A program made the position numbers and the translations under genes. Shown here in pieces: positions 50,675 to 60,641 of a stretch of 64,000 bases of DNA. Source of the stretch: Bacillus sp. SB49 (GTDB lineage: Bacteria; Bacillota; Bacilli; Bacillales; Halobacillaceae); assembly GCF_000469135.2 (NCBI RefSeq), contig NZ_CP048117.1:1-64000 (forward strand), written 5' to 3'. The notes beneath the pieces are model-generated. The model was not told the origin of the DNA, ran no database searches, and was given only the letters and a program-made list of their open reading frames with translations. Within the stretch, counting starts at the first letter, position 1, and the number at the start of each line of letters is the position of its first letter.

Positions 50675-52009
50675 TTGAAACAAAGATTGAGAGCATCAGT
50701 GGCCATGACTATGGTCGTGCTTATGACAGTGTTTGCCGTATTTATGAGTCCATTGAGTACATATGCAAGCACCGTTGACGTTGGGGCGAAATCAGCGATC
50801 CTCGTTGATGCAGACACAGGGAAGATTTTGTATGAAAAAGAGGCAGATTTAACTCTACCTCCAGCAAGTATGACGAAGATGATGACAGAGTATCTCGTTT
50901 TGGAAGCGATTGATGAAGGAAGAATCAGCTGGGATACGACGACACAAATCAGTCCTTATGCTTATGAAATATCCGCCAACCCTGAATATTCAGGTGTCGG
51001 GTTAAAAATGAATAAAGATTATACGGTACGAGAACTATATGAAGCGATGGCGATCAACTCGGATAACGCCACGACGATTACACTGGCCGAGCTGGTTGGT
51101 GGAAGTGAAGGCGAATTCGTCAAAATGATGAATGAAAAAGCCAAGGAATTAGGTCTTCCGGATTATGAATTCGTGAACGCTTCTGGATTAGATAACGCCC
51201 ACCTCGGGGATAACCACCCAGAAGGAACGGCGGCAGATGGAGTCAACATGCTTTCTGCCAAATCCGCTGCCACGCTTGCTTATCACCTGATCAATAATTA
51301 TCCGCAGGCACTGGAAATCTCCAGTCAGCCGACATTAGAATTCGAAGGAAAAACCGTCACGAACTGGAACTGGATGCTTCCGGGAATGCCTGGAGAGAAC
51401 TTGAAGCAGTTCGAATATGAAGGCATGGACGGCTTGAAAACCGGCTATACCGAGCTTGCGGGCAATACCTTTACAGGAACAGCTGAACGGGACGGTGTAC
51501 GTCTGATTTCCGTCGTTATGAAATCAGAAACCCGTGAGAGCCGTTTCCAGCAGACAGCCGAACTGTTGGATTACGGATTCCAGCAATTCTCCCGCCAGGA
51601 ACTATTCCCGGCAGGATATGCGAAAGAGGAAGAATCGACCGTTTCTGTTGCTAAAGGAAAAGAAGACAGTGTCGCTATTGAGACAAGCGAAGCAATAAGC
51701 ACCATGGTGAAGAATGCCGAAGAAGATCAATACACACTGGAGTACAAGTTGGATAAGGACAAGCTGAATGAAGATGGAGAACTTGTCGCCCCGGTCAAAA
51801 AGGGAGACAAAGTCGGAACGGCCGTTCTTGTTTATAACGGGGAAGATAACTACAGCAACCTTGTTTCTGATGAAGGGGAGACCGTTGAACTCGTCGCTGC
51901 GGAAGACGTCGATAAATCAAACTGGTTCATGCTGATGCTTGGAGCAATCGGCCAATTCTTTGCGGATATCTTCACTGGTGCCGTAGATATGGTCAAAGGT
52001 TGGTTCTAA
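50675..52009 (+). CDS. dacA: D-alanyl-D-alanine carboxypeptidase (PBP5)
   Basis: Trims the terminal D-Ala from peptidoglycan stem peptides; 444 aa. Sec signal peptide ending near STYAS (about 31). Serine-peptidase motifs S65-M-T-K68, S129-D-N131 and K255-T-G257 are intact. A C-terminal beta domain (about 305-400) and an amphipathic membrane anchor (IGQFFADIFTGAVDMVKGWF) follow. The start is a TTG after GGTGGAGG. It lies between guaB and pdxST as in B. subtilis. Confidence 0.97.
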   Translation: MKQRLRASVAMTMVVLMTVFAVFMSPLSTYASTVDVGAKSAILVDADTGKILYEKEADLTLPPASMTKMMTEYLVLEAIDEGRISWDTTTQISPYAYEISANPEYSGVGLKMNKDYTVRELYEAMAINSDNATTITLAELVGGSEGEFVKMMNEKAKELGLPDYEFVNASGLDNAHLGDNHPEGTAADGVNMLSAKSAATLAYHLINNYPQALEISSQPTLEFEGKTVTNWNWMLPGMPGENLKQFEYEGMDGLKTGYTELAGNTFTGTAERDGVRLISVVMKSETRESRFQQTAELLDYGFQQFSRQELFPAGYAKEEESTVSVAKGKEDSVAIETSEAISTMVKNAEEDQYTLEYKLDKDKLNEDGELVAPVKKGDKVGTAVLVYNGEDNYSNLVSDEGETVELVAAEDVDKSNWFMLMLGAIGQFFADIFTGAVDMVKGWF

Positions 52010-52012
52010 CAT

Positions 52013-52042
52013 AAAAAAAACCTACATATTTTGTAGGATTTA
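52013..52042 (+). terminator. dacA terminator
   Basis: AAACCTACA, short loop TATTT, TGTAGGATTT, close to the dacA stop; the downstream T-run is short. Confidence 0.7.
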
Positions 52043-52133
52043 AAGCGGTAATGCGTTACAATAGAGGATAAGAATCTATGATTCAAAAAATTTAAAATGC
52101 TTGAAACATATAGCTGTCAGGGAGGAATATATC

Positions 52134-53018
52134 ATGTCACAAACAGGTACGGATCGCGTCAAACGCGGAATGGCCGAAATGCAAAAAGGTGGCGTCATCA
52201 TGGACGTCGTAAACGCAGAGCAAGCAAAAATCGCGGAAGAGGCCGGCGCAGTAGCCGTTATGGCTCTTGAACGTGTACCAGCAGACATCCGTGCTGCAGG
52301 TGGAGTCGCTCGTATGGCGGATCCAACGATCGTAGAAGAAGTCATGAATGCTGTTTCTATTCCGGTAATGGCTAAAGCACGTATCGGTCACATCACAGAA
52401 GCTCGTGTCCTTGAAGCGATGGGTGTGGATTATATCGATGAGAGTGAAGTACTGACTCCAGCTGATGAAATCTACCACATCAAGAAAGATGACTACACGG
52501 TTCCTTTCGTTTGTGGATGCCGTAACATCGGAGAAGCGACTCGTCGTATCCGTGAAGGAGCTTCCATGCTTCGTACGAAAGGTGAGCCTGGTACAGGAAA
52601 CATCGTGGAAGCAGTAAGCCACATGCGTCAAGTACAATCAGAAATCCGTAAACTTCGCGGGCTGTCTGAAGATGAAGTCATGGTATTTGCTAAAGAAAAC
52701 GGCGCACCGTTCGATCTTCTTATGGAAATCCGTGAAGAAGGCCGTCTTCCTGTTGTAAACTTTGCAGCGGGTGGAATTGCTACTCCGGCTGATGCGGCTC
52801 TTATGATGGAGCTTGGAGCAGACGGTGTATTCGTTGGATCCGGTATCTTCAAGTCCAACAACCCTGAGAAATTCGCTCGTGCGATCGTAGAAGCGACGAC
52901 TCACTATACGGACTACAAACTGATTGGTGAGCTGTCCAAAGACTTGGGTACAGCGATGAAAGGGATGGAAATCTCCACTCTTACACCTGATCAGCGCATG
53001 CAGGAACGCAGCCAGTAA
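52134..53018 (+). CDS. pdxS: Pyridoxal 5'-phosphate synthase, PdxS subunit
   Basis: Builds PLP from ribose 5-phosphate, glyceraldehyde 3-phosphate and ammonia; 294 aa TIM barrel forming dodecamers. [31 protein letters not shown] and the lysine-bearing AKARIGH and [15 protein letters not shown] segments are conserved. The ATG of [10 protein letters not shown] follows GGGAGGA. It is paired with pdxT 18 bp downstream, which supplies ammonia. Confidence 0.98.
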   Translation: MSQTGTDRVKRGMAEMQKGGVIMDVVNAEQAKIAEEAGAVAVMALERVPADIRAAGGVARMADPTIVEEVMNAVSIPVMAKARIGHITEARVLEAMGVDYIDESEVLTPADEIYHIKKDDYTVPFVCGCRNIGEATRRIREGASMLRTKGEPGTGNIVEAVSHMRQVQSEIRKLRGLSEDEVMVFAKENGAPFDLLMEIREEGRLPVVNFAAGGIATPADAALMMELGADGVFVGSGIFKSNNPEKFARAIVEATTHYTDYKLIGELSKDLGTAMKGMEISTLTPDQRMQERSQ

Positions 53019-53036
53019 GTAAAGGAGAATGACATC

Positions 53037-53627
53037 ATGACTACAATCGGTGTATTAGGTTTACAAGGCGCTTTTCGTGAGCATGTTCGTTCTGTCGAGG
53101 CATCAGGAGCAGAAGCTGTCGTCGTTAAGAAGAAGGAACAGCTGGAACAAATCGACGGTTTGATCATTCCCGGTGGAGAGAGCACAACCATCCGCCGGTT
53201 GATTGACAAATACGATTTCCTTGAGCCGATCCGTCAATTCGGAAAAGCAGGGAAGCCGATCTTCGGTACGTGTGCCGGCCTGATTCTCCTTGCATCTGAA
53301 ATCGACGGTTCCTATGATGTCCACCTCGGTCTGATGGATATCAAAGTACGCCGCAATGCTTTCGGCCGACAGCGGGAAAGCTTTGAAGCGGATCTTGATA
53401 TCGAAGGGGTGGCGGAAGGATTCAATGCGGTCTTCATCCGTGCTCCTTATATCGAAGGTGTCGGTGAAGAAACGAAAGTGCTGGCCCGCTATGACGGACA
53501 TATCGTCGCAGCTCAGCAGGACCAGTACCTGGCATGTTCTTTCCACCCTGAATTGACAGATGACCACCGCATCACGGCTCATTTTGTGAAAATGGTGGAG
53601 AACTCCCGTAAAACACTTGCATTATAA
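53037..53627 (+). CDS. pdxT: Pyridoxal 5'-phosphate synthase, glutaminase subunit PdxT
   Basis: Class I glutamine amidotransferase, 196 aa, that hydrolyses glutamine and channels ammonia to PdxS. Motifs: [12 protein letters not shown] (oxyanion region), [12 protein letters not shown] (nucleophile Cys near 79) and [11 protein letters not shown] (catalytic His and Glu). AAGGAGAATGA-type site before the ATG. It ends just before the serS T-box leader. Confidence 0.98.
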   Translation: MTTIGVLGLQGAFREHVRSVEASGAEAVVVKKKEQLEQIDGLIIPGGESTTIRRLIDKYDFLEPIRQFGKAGKPIFGTCAGLILLASEIDGSYDVHLGLMDIKVRRNAFGRQRESFEADLDIEGVAEGFNAVFIRAPYIEGVGEETKVLARYDGHIVAAQQDQYLACSFHPELTDDHRITAHFVKMVENSRKTLAL

Positions 53628-53669
53628 TTTTAAATCCGCTAATCTTATGTAACACAACCTTTATAATTA

Positions 53670-53914
53670 ACGCGATGATAGGAAATAGTAGCACGTCCCT
53701 TCTCCTTGAAGAGAGTCAGTGGCTGGTGAGAACTGACGGGGAAGCCGTGTGAATCCATCCTTGAGTTGTGCAGCCGAAGTCCAGTAAGCTGTACCGGTGC
53801 TCACCGTTATGAGTAGAAGCCGGAAGGTCATGGTACCTTCAACTTGGGTGGTATCGCGGGAAGCATATAGAAAAGCTCTCGTCCCTTTATATAAGGGACG
53901 GGAGTTTTTTTTAT
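53670..53914 (+). ncRNA. Serine T-box riboswitch upstream of serS
   Basis: tRNA-sensing leader. Stem I parts (GGAAATAGTAG; AGAGAG...GGCTGGTGAGAACTGAC) lead to a probable specifier TCC at 53754-53756 (GAATCC), a serine codon. The T-box sequence AACTTGGGTGGTATCGCGGG is at 53841-53860, followed by the terminator CTCGTCCCTTT / AAGGGACGGGAG plus T8. Uncharged tRNA-Ser would stabilise the antiterminator and allow serS expression. A TATAAT lies at 53662, with no clear -35. Confidence 0.95.
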
Positions 53915-53941
53915 AGGCAGAAAAATAACAAGGAGGAATAG

Positions 53942-55222
<1,281 letters not shown>

Positions 55223-55224
55223 GA

Positions 55225-55262
55225 GAAAAAACCGTACAGATCCTGTCTGTACGGTTTTTTTC
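55225..55262 (+). terminator. serS terminator
   Basis: AAAAAACCGTACAGA, loop TCC, TGTCTGTACGGTTTTTTT, directly after the stop. Confidence 0.92.
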
Positions 55263-55358
55263 AGCAATGAGACCCTGGAAGAGCAAAACGATCAGGAGGG
55301 TCATCCGCCTCATGGAAAGCTCATCGTGTTCATCGGCATCGGAAGTTGTCGATTTTAG

Positions 55359-55388
55359 TTGACGAAGGCAATACGGATTTTGTATAAT
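55359..55388 (+). promoter_or_regulatory. Upstream promoter for tRNA-Ser (P1)
   Basis: TTGACG (55359-55364), 18 bp, TATAAT (55383-55388), about 100 bp before the tRNA. Confidence 0.6.
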
Positions 55389-55440
55389 AACAAAGCAGTC
55401 ATTATTCCGGAGGTTTTTTAGGGAAAATCTTCAGGATGTA

Positions 55441-55469
55441 TTGACGAAAGAGATGATAAATGGTAATAT
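55441..55469 (+). promoter_or_regulatory. Proximal promoter for tRNA-Ser (P2)
   Basis: TTGACG (55441-55446), 17 bp, TAATAT (55464-55469), about 18 bp before the tRNA 5' end. Confidence 0.7.
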
Positions 55470-55487
55470 ATTTATTGTCGGTCATAC

Positions 55488-55580
55488 GGAGGAGTACCCA
55501 AGTTTGGCTGAAGGGAGCGGTCTTGAAAACCGCCAGGGGCTTTACGGCTCGCGGGGGTTCGAATCCCTCCTCCTCCGCCA
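55488..55580 (+). tRNA. tRNA-Ser (anticodon UGA)
   Basis: 93-nt class II tRNA with CCA encoded. Acceptor GGAGGAG / CTCCTCC pairs fully; anticodon arm GCGGT-CTTGAAA-ACCGC gives anticodon TGA, reading UCA; long variable arm; T-arm loop TTCGAAT. Located after serS as in B. subtilis. It is not the tRNA that matches the UCC specifier of the serS T-box. Confidence 0.97.
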
Positions 55581-55626
55581 TTATTATTATCAACAATTGC
55601 GCATAAAAATTGGAGATTATAGAACA

Positions 55627-55658
55627 GAAATCGTTACGTCATGTAACGATTTTTTTTA
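55627..55658 (+). terminator. tRNA-Ser terminator
   Basis: AAATCGTTAC, GTCAT, GTAACGATTTTTTTT, 47 bp past the tRNA. Confidence 0.92.
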
Positions 55659-55698
55659 TGCTTAAAACTAGAGGCGGCCTCTTTAGGTTACGGCAAAT

Positions 55699-55733
55699 AA
55701 AAATCCCTCCATGGATCAGGAGGGATTTTTCTT
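55699..55733. terminator. Terminator after the HxlR gene
   Basis: AAAATCCCTCC, loop ATGGATCA, GGAGGGATTTTT; symmetrical enough for both strands. Confidence 0.85.
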
Positions 55734-55788
55734 AATATGAATGCACTGTCTGAAAGGAGCCTGCTCCAAGCAATGGTTATCTATCCTT

Positions 55789-56151
55789 CTATACTTTTTC
55801 TAATTCCTCTGTGTCCAGTAGCACATCTTCTTTGTTCGGGTACGTATTCTCGATATGCTGTTCACCCCATTCACAAAGCATGTCGAGGGCACCTTTCAAC
55901 GTCCATCCATATTCCGTTAGTTCATATTCTACCTTCGGTGGTACTTGATTATAAACGATGCGGTTCAGGACGCCGTCTGCTTCCAATTCACGAAGCTGCT
56001 GAGTCAGCATCTTTTGTGTGATGCCGGGCATCAAGCGTTTCAACTCGGACGTGCGCCTTTTCTTTTTGATCAAGTGACAGAGGATGACGACCTTCCATTT
56101 ACCTCCGATGACTTCCAATGCAGCCTCTACAGGGATGTTGTACTTGGCCAT
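55789..56151 (-). CDS. HxlR-family transcriptional regulator
   Basis: Winged-helix regulator, 120 aa: VIGGKWKVVILCHLIKKKRRTSELKRLMPGITQKMLTQQLRELEADG is the family core; PPKVEYELTEYGWTL follows. One Cys in the HTH (ILCHL) and one in MLCEWGE, but not at the conserved N-terminal Cys position of thiol sensors such as YodB. It is divergent from the MFS gene; palindromes between them make it the likely local regulator. Confidence 0.92.
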   Translation of the reverse strand: MAKYNIPVEAALEVIGGKWKVVILCHLIKKKRRTSELKRLMPGITQKMLTQQLRELEADGVLNRIVYNQVPPKVEYELTEYGWTLKGALDMLCEWGEQHIENTYPNKEDVLLDTEELEKV

Positions 56152-56281
56152 GTCTAACTCTCCTTCCCTAAGGTACTTTTTAGACGGTACAGTTTATAAT
56201 TGCTATACACTAAATTACCATGGTTCGACCTGTTTGGCTATTTTTTTATCTCGGTAGAACCCTTGGTGTGTCATAAATGTT

Positions 56282-56360
56282 ACTTATAAGTTCCTATAGC
56301 ACCCGGAAGTGCGTACTTCTCAAGTCATGGAAAAGCAGGCATAATCGTTTCTAGAAACGA
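56282..56360. promoter_or_regulatory. Palindromes in the HxlR-MFS gap
   Basis: ACTTATAAGT (56282-56291), GAAGT GCGT ACTTC (about 56306-56319) and a perfect 16-bp TCGTTTCTAGAAACGA (56345-56360), all upstream of the MFS start at 56404. Candidate operators for the HxlR protein. Confidence 0.5.
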
Positions 56361-56403
56361 AAGGCGCCTCGTTTTGATCATGAAAAGAGGAGGTAGGAAC
56401 AGA

Positions 56404-57612
56404 ATGAGTTCCCAATCACAAGGTGTCGGAAAGGCATCCATTCAAACAAAAGAAAACAGCAATACGTTTGCATTATTAGCTCTTGCGATCAGTGCTTTTG
56501 GTATCGGAACGACAGAATTCGTTCCAGTCGGCCTGCTTTCTTCCCTTGCAGGTGACTTATCTATTTCCATTACACTTGCCGGTCTGTTGATTTCCGGTTA
56601 TGCGGTGGGGGTTGCCGTCGGTGCTCCTGTTTTGACTGCTTTAACAAGTAGAATGGGACGAAAGAATCTGCTTATGGCACTTATGGTAATTTTTATTATA
56701 GGTAATTCCATCGCTGCTTTATCGTCCAGTTTCGGTATATTGTTGGCTGCGCGGGTAATTACGGCTTTTTCTCATGGTATTTTCTTTTCCATCGGTTCGA
56801 CCATTGCAGCAAGTCTTGTCCCTGAGAATAAGCGGGCAAGTGCAATTGCCTTTATGTTTACAGGATTGACGGTAGCCACGGTAACAGGGGTCCCGCTCGG
56901 TACTTTCATCGGTCAGCACTTCGGCTGGAGGGCGACCTTCGCCGGTGTGGCTTTACTTGGTGTGATCGGCATCATTGCAAGTGCTTTACTTGTACCGAAA
57001 GATTTAGAGGAAGCACCACCCTCCAAATTCTCGGATCAAATGAAAATATTAAAGAACAGTAAAATTATGCTTGCTTTCCTTATAACGGCTCTCGGGTATG
57101 GTGGAACATTTGTTGCGTTTACCTATCTGGCTCCACTGTTAGAGGATATCACCGGCTTTGCTCCCAGCCTTGTCAGTGTCATCCTGCTCGTTTACGGAGT
57201 GGCAGTGGCGATCGGTAACACGGTCGGCGGGAAGCTTTCCAACCGTAACCCGCTGAAGGCGTTGTTCTGGATGTTCGTCTTTCAGGCAGTGGTTCTGATC
57301 GTGCTTACCTTTGCCGTTCCATTCAAGGCCGTCACTCTGATCGTTCTTTTCCTGATGGGACTGTTTGCATTTATGAACGTTCCTGCTTTGCAGATATTAG
57401 TGGTTCAGCTGGCGGAGAAATACGTCCCTTCTGCTGTCAATGTCGCCTCCGCTTTGAATATTGCGGCCTTTAACGTCGGTATTGCCATCGGTTCCTTTGT
57501 CGGTGGGTTGATTGTAGATTCCATCGGTCTGATCCATACACCTTGGATCGGCGGTATAATGGTTATTGGTGCTGTTCTATTCACCGCTCTCCTGAGACGG
57601 ATGGAGAGCTGA
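56404..57612 (+). CDS. MFS efflux transporter (AraJ/YdhP-like, DHA1 group)
   Basis: Major-facilitator antiporter, 402 aa, 12 hydrophobic helices. Motifs: GIGTTEFVPVGLL in helix 1, RMGRKNLLM (motif A in loop 2-3) and FSHGIFFSIGSTIA. Relatives export arabinose, purines or drugs, so the substrate is open. The ATG of MSSQSQG follows GAGGAGG; a TTG-type extension upstream is not needed. Its divergent HxlR neighbour probably controls it. Confidence 0.9.
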   Translation: MSSQSQGVGKASIQTKENSNTFALLALAISAFGIGTTEFVPVGLLSSLAGDLSISITLAGLLISGYAVGVAVGAPVLTALTSRMGRKNLLMALMVIFIIGNSIAALSSSFGILLAARVITAFSHGIFFSIGSTIAASLVPENKRASAIAFMFTGLTVATVTGVPLGTFIGQHFGWRATFAGVALLGVIGIIASALLVPKDLEEAPPSKFSDQMKILKNSKIMLAFLITALGYGGTFVAFTYLAPLLEDITGFAPSLVSVILLVYGVAVAIGNTVGGKLSNRNPLKALFWMFVFQAVVLIVLTFAVPFKAVTLIVLFLMGLFAFMNVPALQILVVQLAEKYVPSAVNVASALNIAAFNVGIAIGSFVGGLIVDSIGLIHTPWIGGIMVIGAVLFTALLRRMES

Positions 57613-57675
57613 ATGCTGGTTTCCCAACACCTCCAAGTTATAATAGAGTAGAAGGAAGTCTTGGAGGTGGAATCT

Positions 57676-58287
57676 ATGAAAATCGTTGTATTTGGTGCGA
57701 CTGGAGGAACGGGTCTTTCCTTTGTGAAACAGGCACTTGAATCAGGCCATGAGGTAACCGCCTTTGTACGGACACCGGATAAATGGATGCTTGTCCATGA
57801 GCGCCTGCGTGTCGTAGAGGGAGATGCCCTCGACAGAGAAGCCGTTTCCGCTGTAATGGAAGGACAGGAAGCTGTCGTATCGTGTCTCGGATCTGACAGC
57901 CTGAAACAGAAGGATAATCTGGAAAGAATGGCGGGGAATCTCGTTCGGGGCATGCTTGAACATCGTATTTCCCGTATTCTGTACGTTGCTTCTGCCGGTA
58001 TTTATAAAGAGATCCCAGGCTTTACAGGGTGGATGTCCCGGCTTATTTTGAAGAACGTCCTTAAGGATCACAGCCAGGCGGTCAATGCCATTATGGCAGC
58101 AGGACTCGATTATACGATCGCCCGTCCGATGCGCCTCGATGACGGTGGTGTGACAAAGATGTACCGTACTTCGCCTACAGTTCCGAAGGATGGAAGAAGA
58201 ATCAATCGGGGCGACGTCGCTCATTTCCTACTGAAGGCTTTGGAAGAAGGCCGTCACCTAAAAGAAACCGTCGGCCTGGCCAACTGA
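57676..58287 (+). CDS. NAD(P)-binding SDR-like protein (NmrA/YwnB type)
   Basis: Atypical short-chain dehydrogenase, 203 aa. VVFGATGGTGLSFVKQAL (cofactor motif GATGGTG, residues 7-13) and RILYVASAG are visible; the usual catalytic YxxxK is not. Relatives include flavin reductase/biliverdin-reductase-B-like proteins, so a redox or sensor role is possible. It follows the MFS gene by 63 bp and precedes the Nudix gene by 16 bp, likely in one operon. Confidence 0.85.
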   Translation: MKIVVFGATGGTGLSFVKQALESGHEVTAFVRTPDKWMLVHERLRVVEGDALDREAVSAVMEGQEAVVSCLGSDSLKQKDNLERMAGNLVRGMLEHRISRILYVASAGIYKEIPGFTGWMSRLILKNVLKDHSQAVNAIMAAGLDYTIARPMRLDDGGVTKMYRTSPTVPKDGRRINRGDVAHFLLKALEEGRHLKETVGLAN

Positions 58288-58303
58288 CAGGGGAGGTCGT
58301 CTG

Positions 58304-58771
58304 ATGGGTTATGTTCAGGAACTTCGCGCCCTTGTCGGTCATCGCCCGCTGATACTTGTCGGTTCTGTTGTCATCGTGAGGAACGAAGAAGGGAAAATAC
58401 TTCTCCAGCAGCGTCGTTCTCCGCACGGCGTCTGGGGGCTTCCCGGCGGATTAATGGAGCTTGGCGAAAGCACAGAGCAGGTCGCTCGCAGGGAAGTCTA
58501 TGAGGAAACCGGTTTGACGCTTGGTACTCTTTCCTTGATGGATGTCTATTCGGGGGAAGATCAGTACAGCAAAGTGGAAAACGGTGATGAATTCTATGTC
58601 GTCACAACCGTTTATCACACGCAGGAGTACAGCGGGATATTAAGACGAAACGAAGAATCGCTGCAGCTTGCATTTATAGATCCTGAAGCGCTCCCTGACC
58701 GGATGGTCGGGAGCCACCGGAATATGATACAGGCATTCCTATCTAAACAAAAACAACCGCGGCCGGACTAA
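58304..58771 (+). CDS. Nudix hydrolase
   Basis: Hydrolase of nucleoside diphosphates linked to another moiety, 155 aa. The Nudix box GGLMELGESTEQVARREVYEETGL is complete (GX5EX7REUXEEXGU), preceded by VVIVRNEEGKILLQQR. The substrate cannot be told from sequence. GGGGAGG before the ATG. The end of the gene runs into a hairpin terminator and overlaps the end of a small gene on the other strand. Confidence 0.93.
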   Translation: MGYVQELRALVGHRPLILVGSVVIVRNEEGKILLQQRRSPHGVWGLPGGLMELGESTEQVARREVYEETGLTLGTLSLMDVYSGEDQYSKVENGDEFYVVTTVYHTQEYSGILRRNEESLQLAFIDPEALPDRMVGSHRNMIQAFLSKQKQPRPD

Positions 58772-58792
58772 TGTCCGGAGCGGTTGTTTTTT
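58750..58792. terminator. Terminator after the Nudix gene
   Basis: AAAACAACCGC GGCCGGAC, TAAT, GTCCGG AGCGGTTGTTTT. It lies within both the Nudix stop and the end of the minus-strand small ORF. Confidence 0.88.
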
Positions 58793-58881
58793 CTTTTATA
58801 CAAAACGAGTATCGTCCAAGTGAACAGTAAACAAAACAGACTAAGAATAAACAAGCTGACAGTCGCTGTAGAAACAGGCAT
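58768..58881 (-). CDS. Small single-span membrane protein, 37 aa
   Basis: Not an established family to me. The ATG follows AGGAGGGAG by about 10 bases. The product MPVSTATVSLFILSL... has one hydrophobic helix (about residues 8-28, Leu/Phe/Ile with Cys and Trp) and a basic tail YKRKNNRSGH. Short leaders with one helix and a Lys/Arg tail are common among unannotated Bacillus peptides. Its last codons are inside the terminator of the convergent Nudix gene, so the two 3' ends overlap by 4 bp. Confidence 0.65.
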   Translation of the reverse strand: MPVSTATVSLFILSLFCLLFTWTILVLYKRKNNRSGH

Positions 58882-58953
58882 GCTGGTGCTCCCTCCTGTT
58901 TATCATGATAAGCATAGGAAGTGATGAAACGTTGGATTTCATAAATACTTTAT

Positions 58954-58981
58954 AAAAAACCCCCTTCCGTTTGGAAGGGGG
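58954..58981 (-). terminator. Terminator after the deoxynucleoside kinase genes
   Basis: AAAAAACCCCCTTCC, GTTT, GGAAGGGGG; T-run on the minus strand, 9 bp past the stop at 58990. Confidence 0.88.
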
Positions 58982-58989
58982 TGAGAATC

Positions 58990-59673
58990 TTATGTGAGCA
59001 GACGGCTGGAACGCCATTTGCGTGATTCCTGGATGAAGTGGCCGATTTTCTCTAATACCGGTTCAATGCTTGATTCATCGTTCAAAACATCATAGTCGGC
59101 GATGTTCAGACGAAGAACGGGGCAGGAATTGAAATTGTCGATCCAATTATCGTAACGCTTAAACATTTCTTCCCAATATTCGACAGGAGTTTCCTGTTCC
59201 ATCGGCCGGCCTCGTTCTTTGATGCGGGAAAGGATATCTTCAAAAGAACCTTCCAGGTAAATGAGAAGGTCAGGATGAGGGAAGTACGGTGTCATGACCA
59301 TTGCATCAAACAGATTGCGGTAGGTTTCATAATCCGTTTCCGACATCGTTCCTTTCTCGTAGTGCATCCGGGCGAAGATCCCGGTATCTTCATAGATGGA
59401 ACGGTCCTGGATGAAGCCGCCTCCGTATTCGAAGATTTTCTTCTGTTCCTTGAAGCGTTCGGCGAGGAAGTAAATTTGCAGATGGAAACTCCAGCGTTCG
59501 AAATCCTGATAGAATTTATCAAGATACGGGTTCGTATCCACCTTTTCAAAGGAGGTACGGAATTGGAGGGCATCAGCAATGGCATTTGTCATCGTAGACT
59601 TTCCAACTCCAACTGTACCGGCGATTGTTATCACGCTGTCATGTGGTATACCATAGCGTTCACGTGCATTCAT
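58990..59673 (-). CDS. dck: Deoxyadenosine/deoxycytidine kinase
   Basis: Deoxynucleoside salvage kinase, 227 aa. P-loop GTVGVGKSTMT (19-29), ERS/DRS-type motif QDRSIYED and LID-region RIKERGRPME. Of the two B. subtilis types this fits the dAdo/dCyd kinase by position (second gene) and by the EKVDTNPYLDKFYQDFERWSF segment. Its ATG overlaps the dgk stop by 4 bp. Confidence 0.9.
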   Translation of the reverse strand: MNARERYGIPHDSVITIAGTVGVGKSTMTNAIADALQFRTSFEKVDTNPYLDKFYQDFERWSFHLQIYFLAERFKEQKKIFEYGGGFIQDRSIYEDTGIFARMHYEKGTMSETDYETYRNLFDAMVMTPYFPHPDLLIYLEGSFEDILSRIKERGRPMEQETPVEYWEEMFKRYDNWIDNFNSCPVLRLNIADYDVLNDESSIEPVLEKIGHFIQESRKWRSSRLLT

Positions 59674-60311
59674 TTGATTACTTCTCCTTTATTCAAGTGT
59701 TGTTCCACGAGTCCGACAATTTGGTCGAGGTCGTCCTGTCGCTTTACGAAGTCAAGCTTATCCCCGTTCAATCGGATAACCGGTATGTCCGGATTCTCCC
59801 TCTCAAAATGCTGCATGAACGCATCGTAATCTTTAGAGAGCTGCTCCAAATAAGACGGTTGGATGTTTGCTTCTACATCACGATTGCGCATCCGGATCCT
59901 GTCCATTAATGTGTCCAGACTTGCATGCAGATAGACGACCATATTCGGTTTCGGCATGTCGTGAGTAAGAATGTCAAAAATCCGGGCGTATTTGTCGAAC
60001 TGATCCTCTCTCAGGGTGCGTCTTGCAAAGATCATGTTTTTAGATATATGGTAATCGGCAATGACAGGTTTTCCAAGCTGCAAGTATTTGCGTTCAATGT
60101 CTTCCAGCTGCTTGAAACGGTTGCATAGAAAGAACATTTCTGTTTGGAAACTCCATTCCTCGATATCATCATAGAATTTGCCTAAAAACGGATTTTCCTC
60201 CACGATTTCTTTCAACAAATGAAAGTCAAATTGGGCGGCGAGCTTTTTAGACAAAGACGTCTTCCCGACCCCTATGGGCCCTTCGACGGAAATGAAAGGC
60301 AGGTCCCCCAT
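59670..60311 (-). CDS. dgk: Deoxyguanosine kinase
   Basis: Salvage kinase for deoxyguanosine, 213 aa. P-loop EGPIGVGKTSLSKKL (9-23), IVEENPFLGKFYDDIEEWSFQTEMFFL and ADYHISKNMIFAR are typical. The first gene of the dgk-dck pair, which in B. subtilis lies in the same region downstream of serS. GAGGAGAA before the ATG. The exact substrate split between the two kinases is by homology only. Confidence 0.9.
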   Translation of the reverse strand: MGDLPFISVEGPIGVGKTSLSKKLAAQFDFHLLKEIVEENPFLGKFYDDIEEWSFQTEMFFLCNRFKQLEDIERKYLQLGKPVIADYHISKNMIFARRTLREDQFDKYARIFDILTHDMPKPNMVVYLHASLDTLMDRIRMRNRDVEANIQPSYLEQLSKDYDAFMQHFERENPDIPVIRLNGDKLDFVKRQDDLDQIVGLVEQHLNKGEVIK

Positions 60312-60472
60312 GGTTTCTCCTCCTTCAAACTCTTTTCACTATTTCAACGCAGTGCTCAGCAGCATCCGCGGTTATCTTACAAAAAACGATACGTGTAGAC
60401 AGACAGCTAACATTTTACCATATAGATCCCAAAGGTGTAACAGCTGAGTTCGTAAAATTCAGCGTGTACCTC

Positions 60473-60501
60473 TTTTCAATTGTTGGTTTATTTTGTATAA
60501 T
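60473..60501 (+). promoter_or_regulatory. Candidate tRNA-Arg promoter
   Basis: TTTTCA (60473-60478), 17 bp, TATAAT (60496-60501), 19 bp before the tRNA. Confidence 0.6.
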
Positions 60502-60520
60502 AGGGAACATACGTGTTTTG

Positions 60521-60593
60521 GCCCCCGTAGCTCAGGGGATAGAGCATCGGTTTCCTAAACCGTGTGTCGCAGGTTCGAATCCTGCCGGGGGCA
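60521..60593 (+). tRNA. tRNA-Arg (anticodon CCU)
   Basis: 73 nt with no encoded CCA. Acceptor GCCCCCG / CGGGGGC, D-arm GCTC/GAGC, anticodon arm TCGGT-TTCCTAA-ACCGT giving CCT (reads AGG), T-arm GCAGG-TTCGAAT-CCTGC. Followed at once by a terminator. Confidence 0.97.
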
Positions 60594-60598
60594 TAAAG

Positions 60599-60641
60599 AA
60601 AAAGCGGAAGATCTTCCATTCGGAGGATCTTCCGCTTTTTT
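60599..60641. terminator. Shared terminator of tRNA-Arg and modB
   Basis: AAAAAGCGGAAGATC ... GATCTTCCGCTTTTTT with extended pairing in TTCC/GGAG; A- and T-runs at both ends. Confidence 0.9.
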
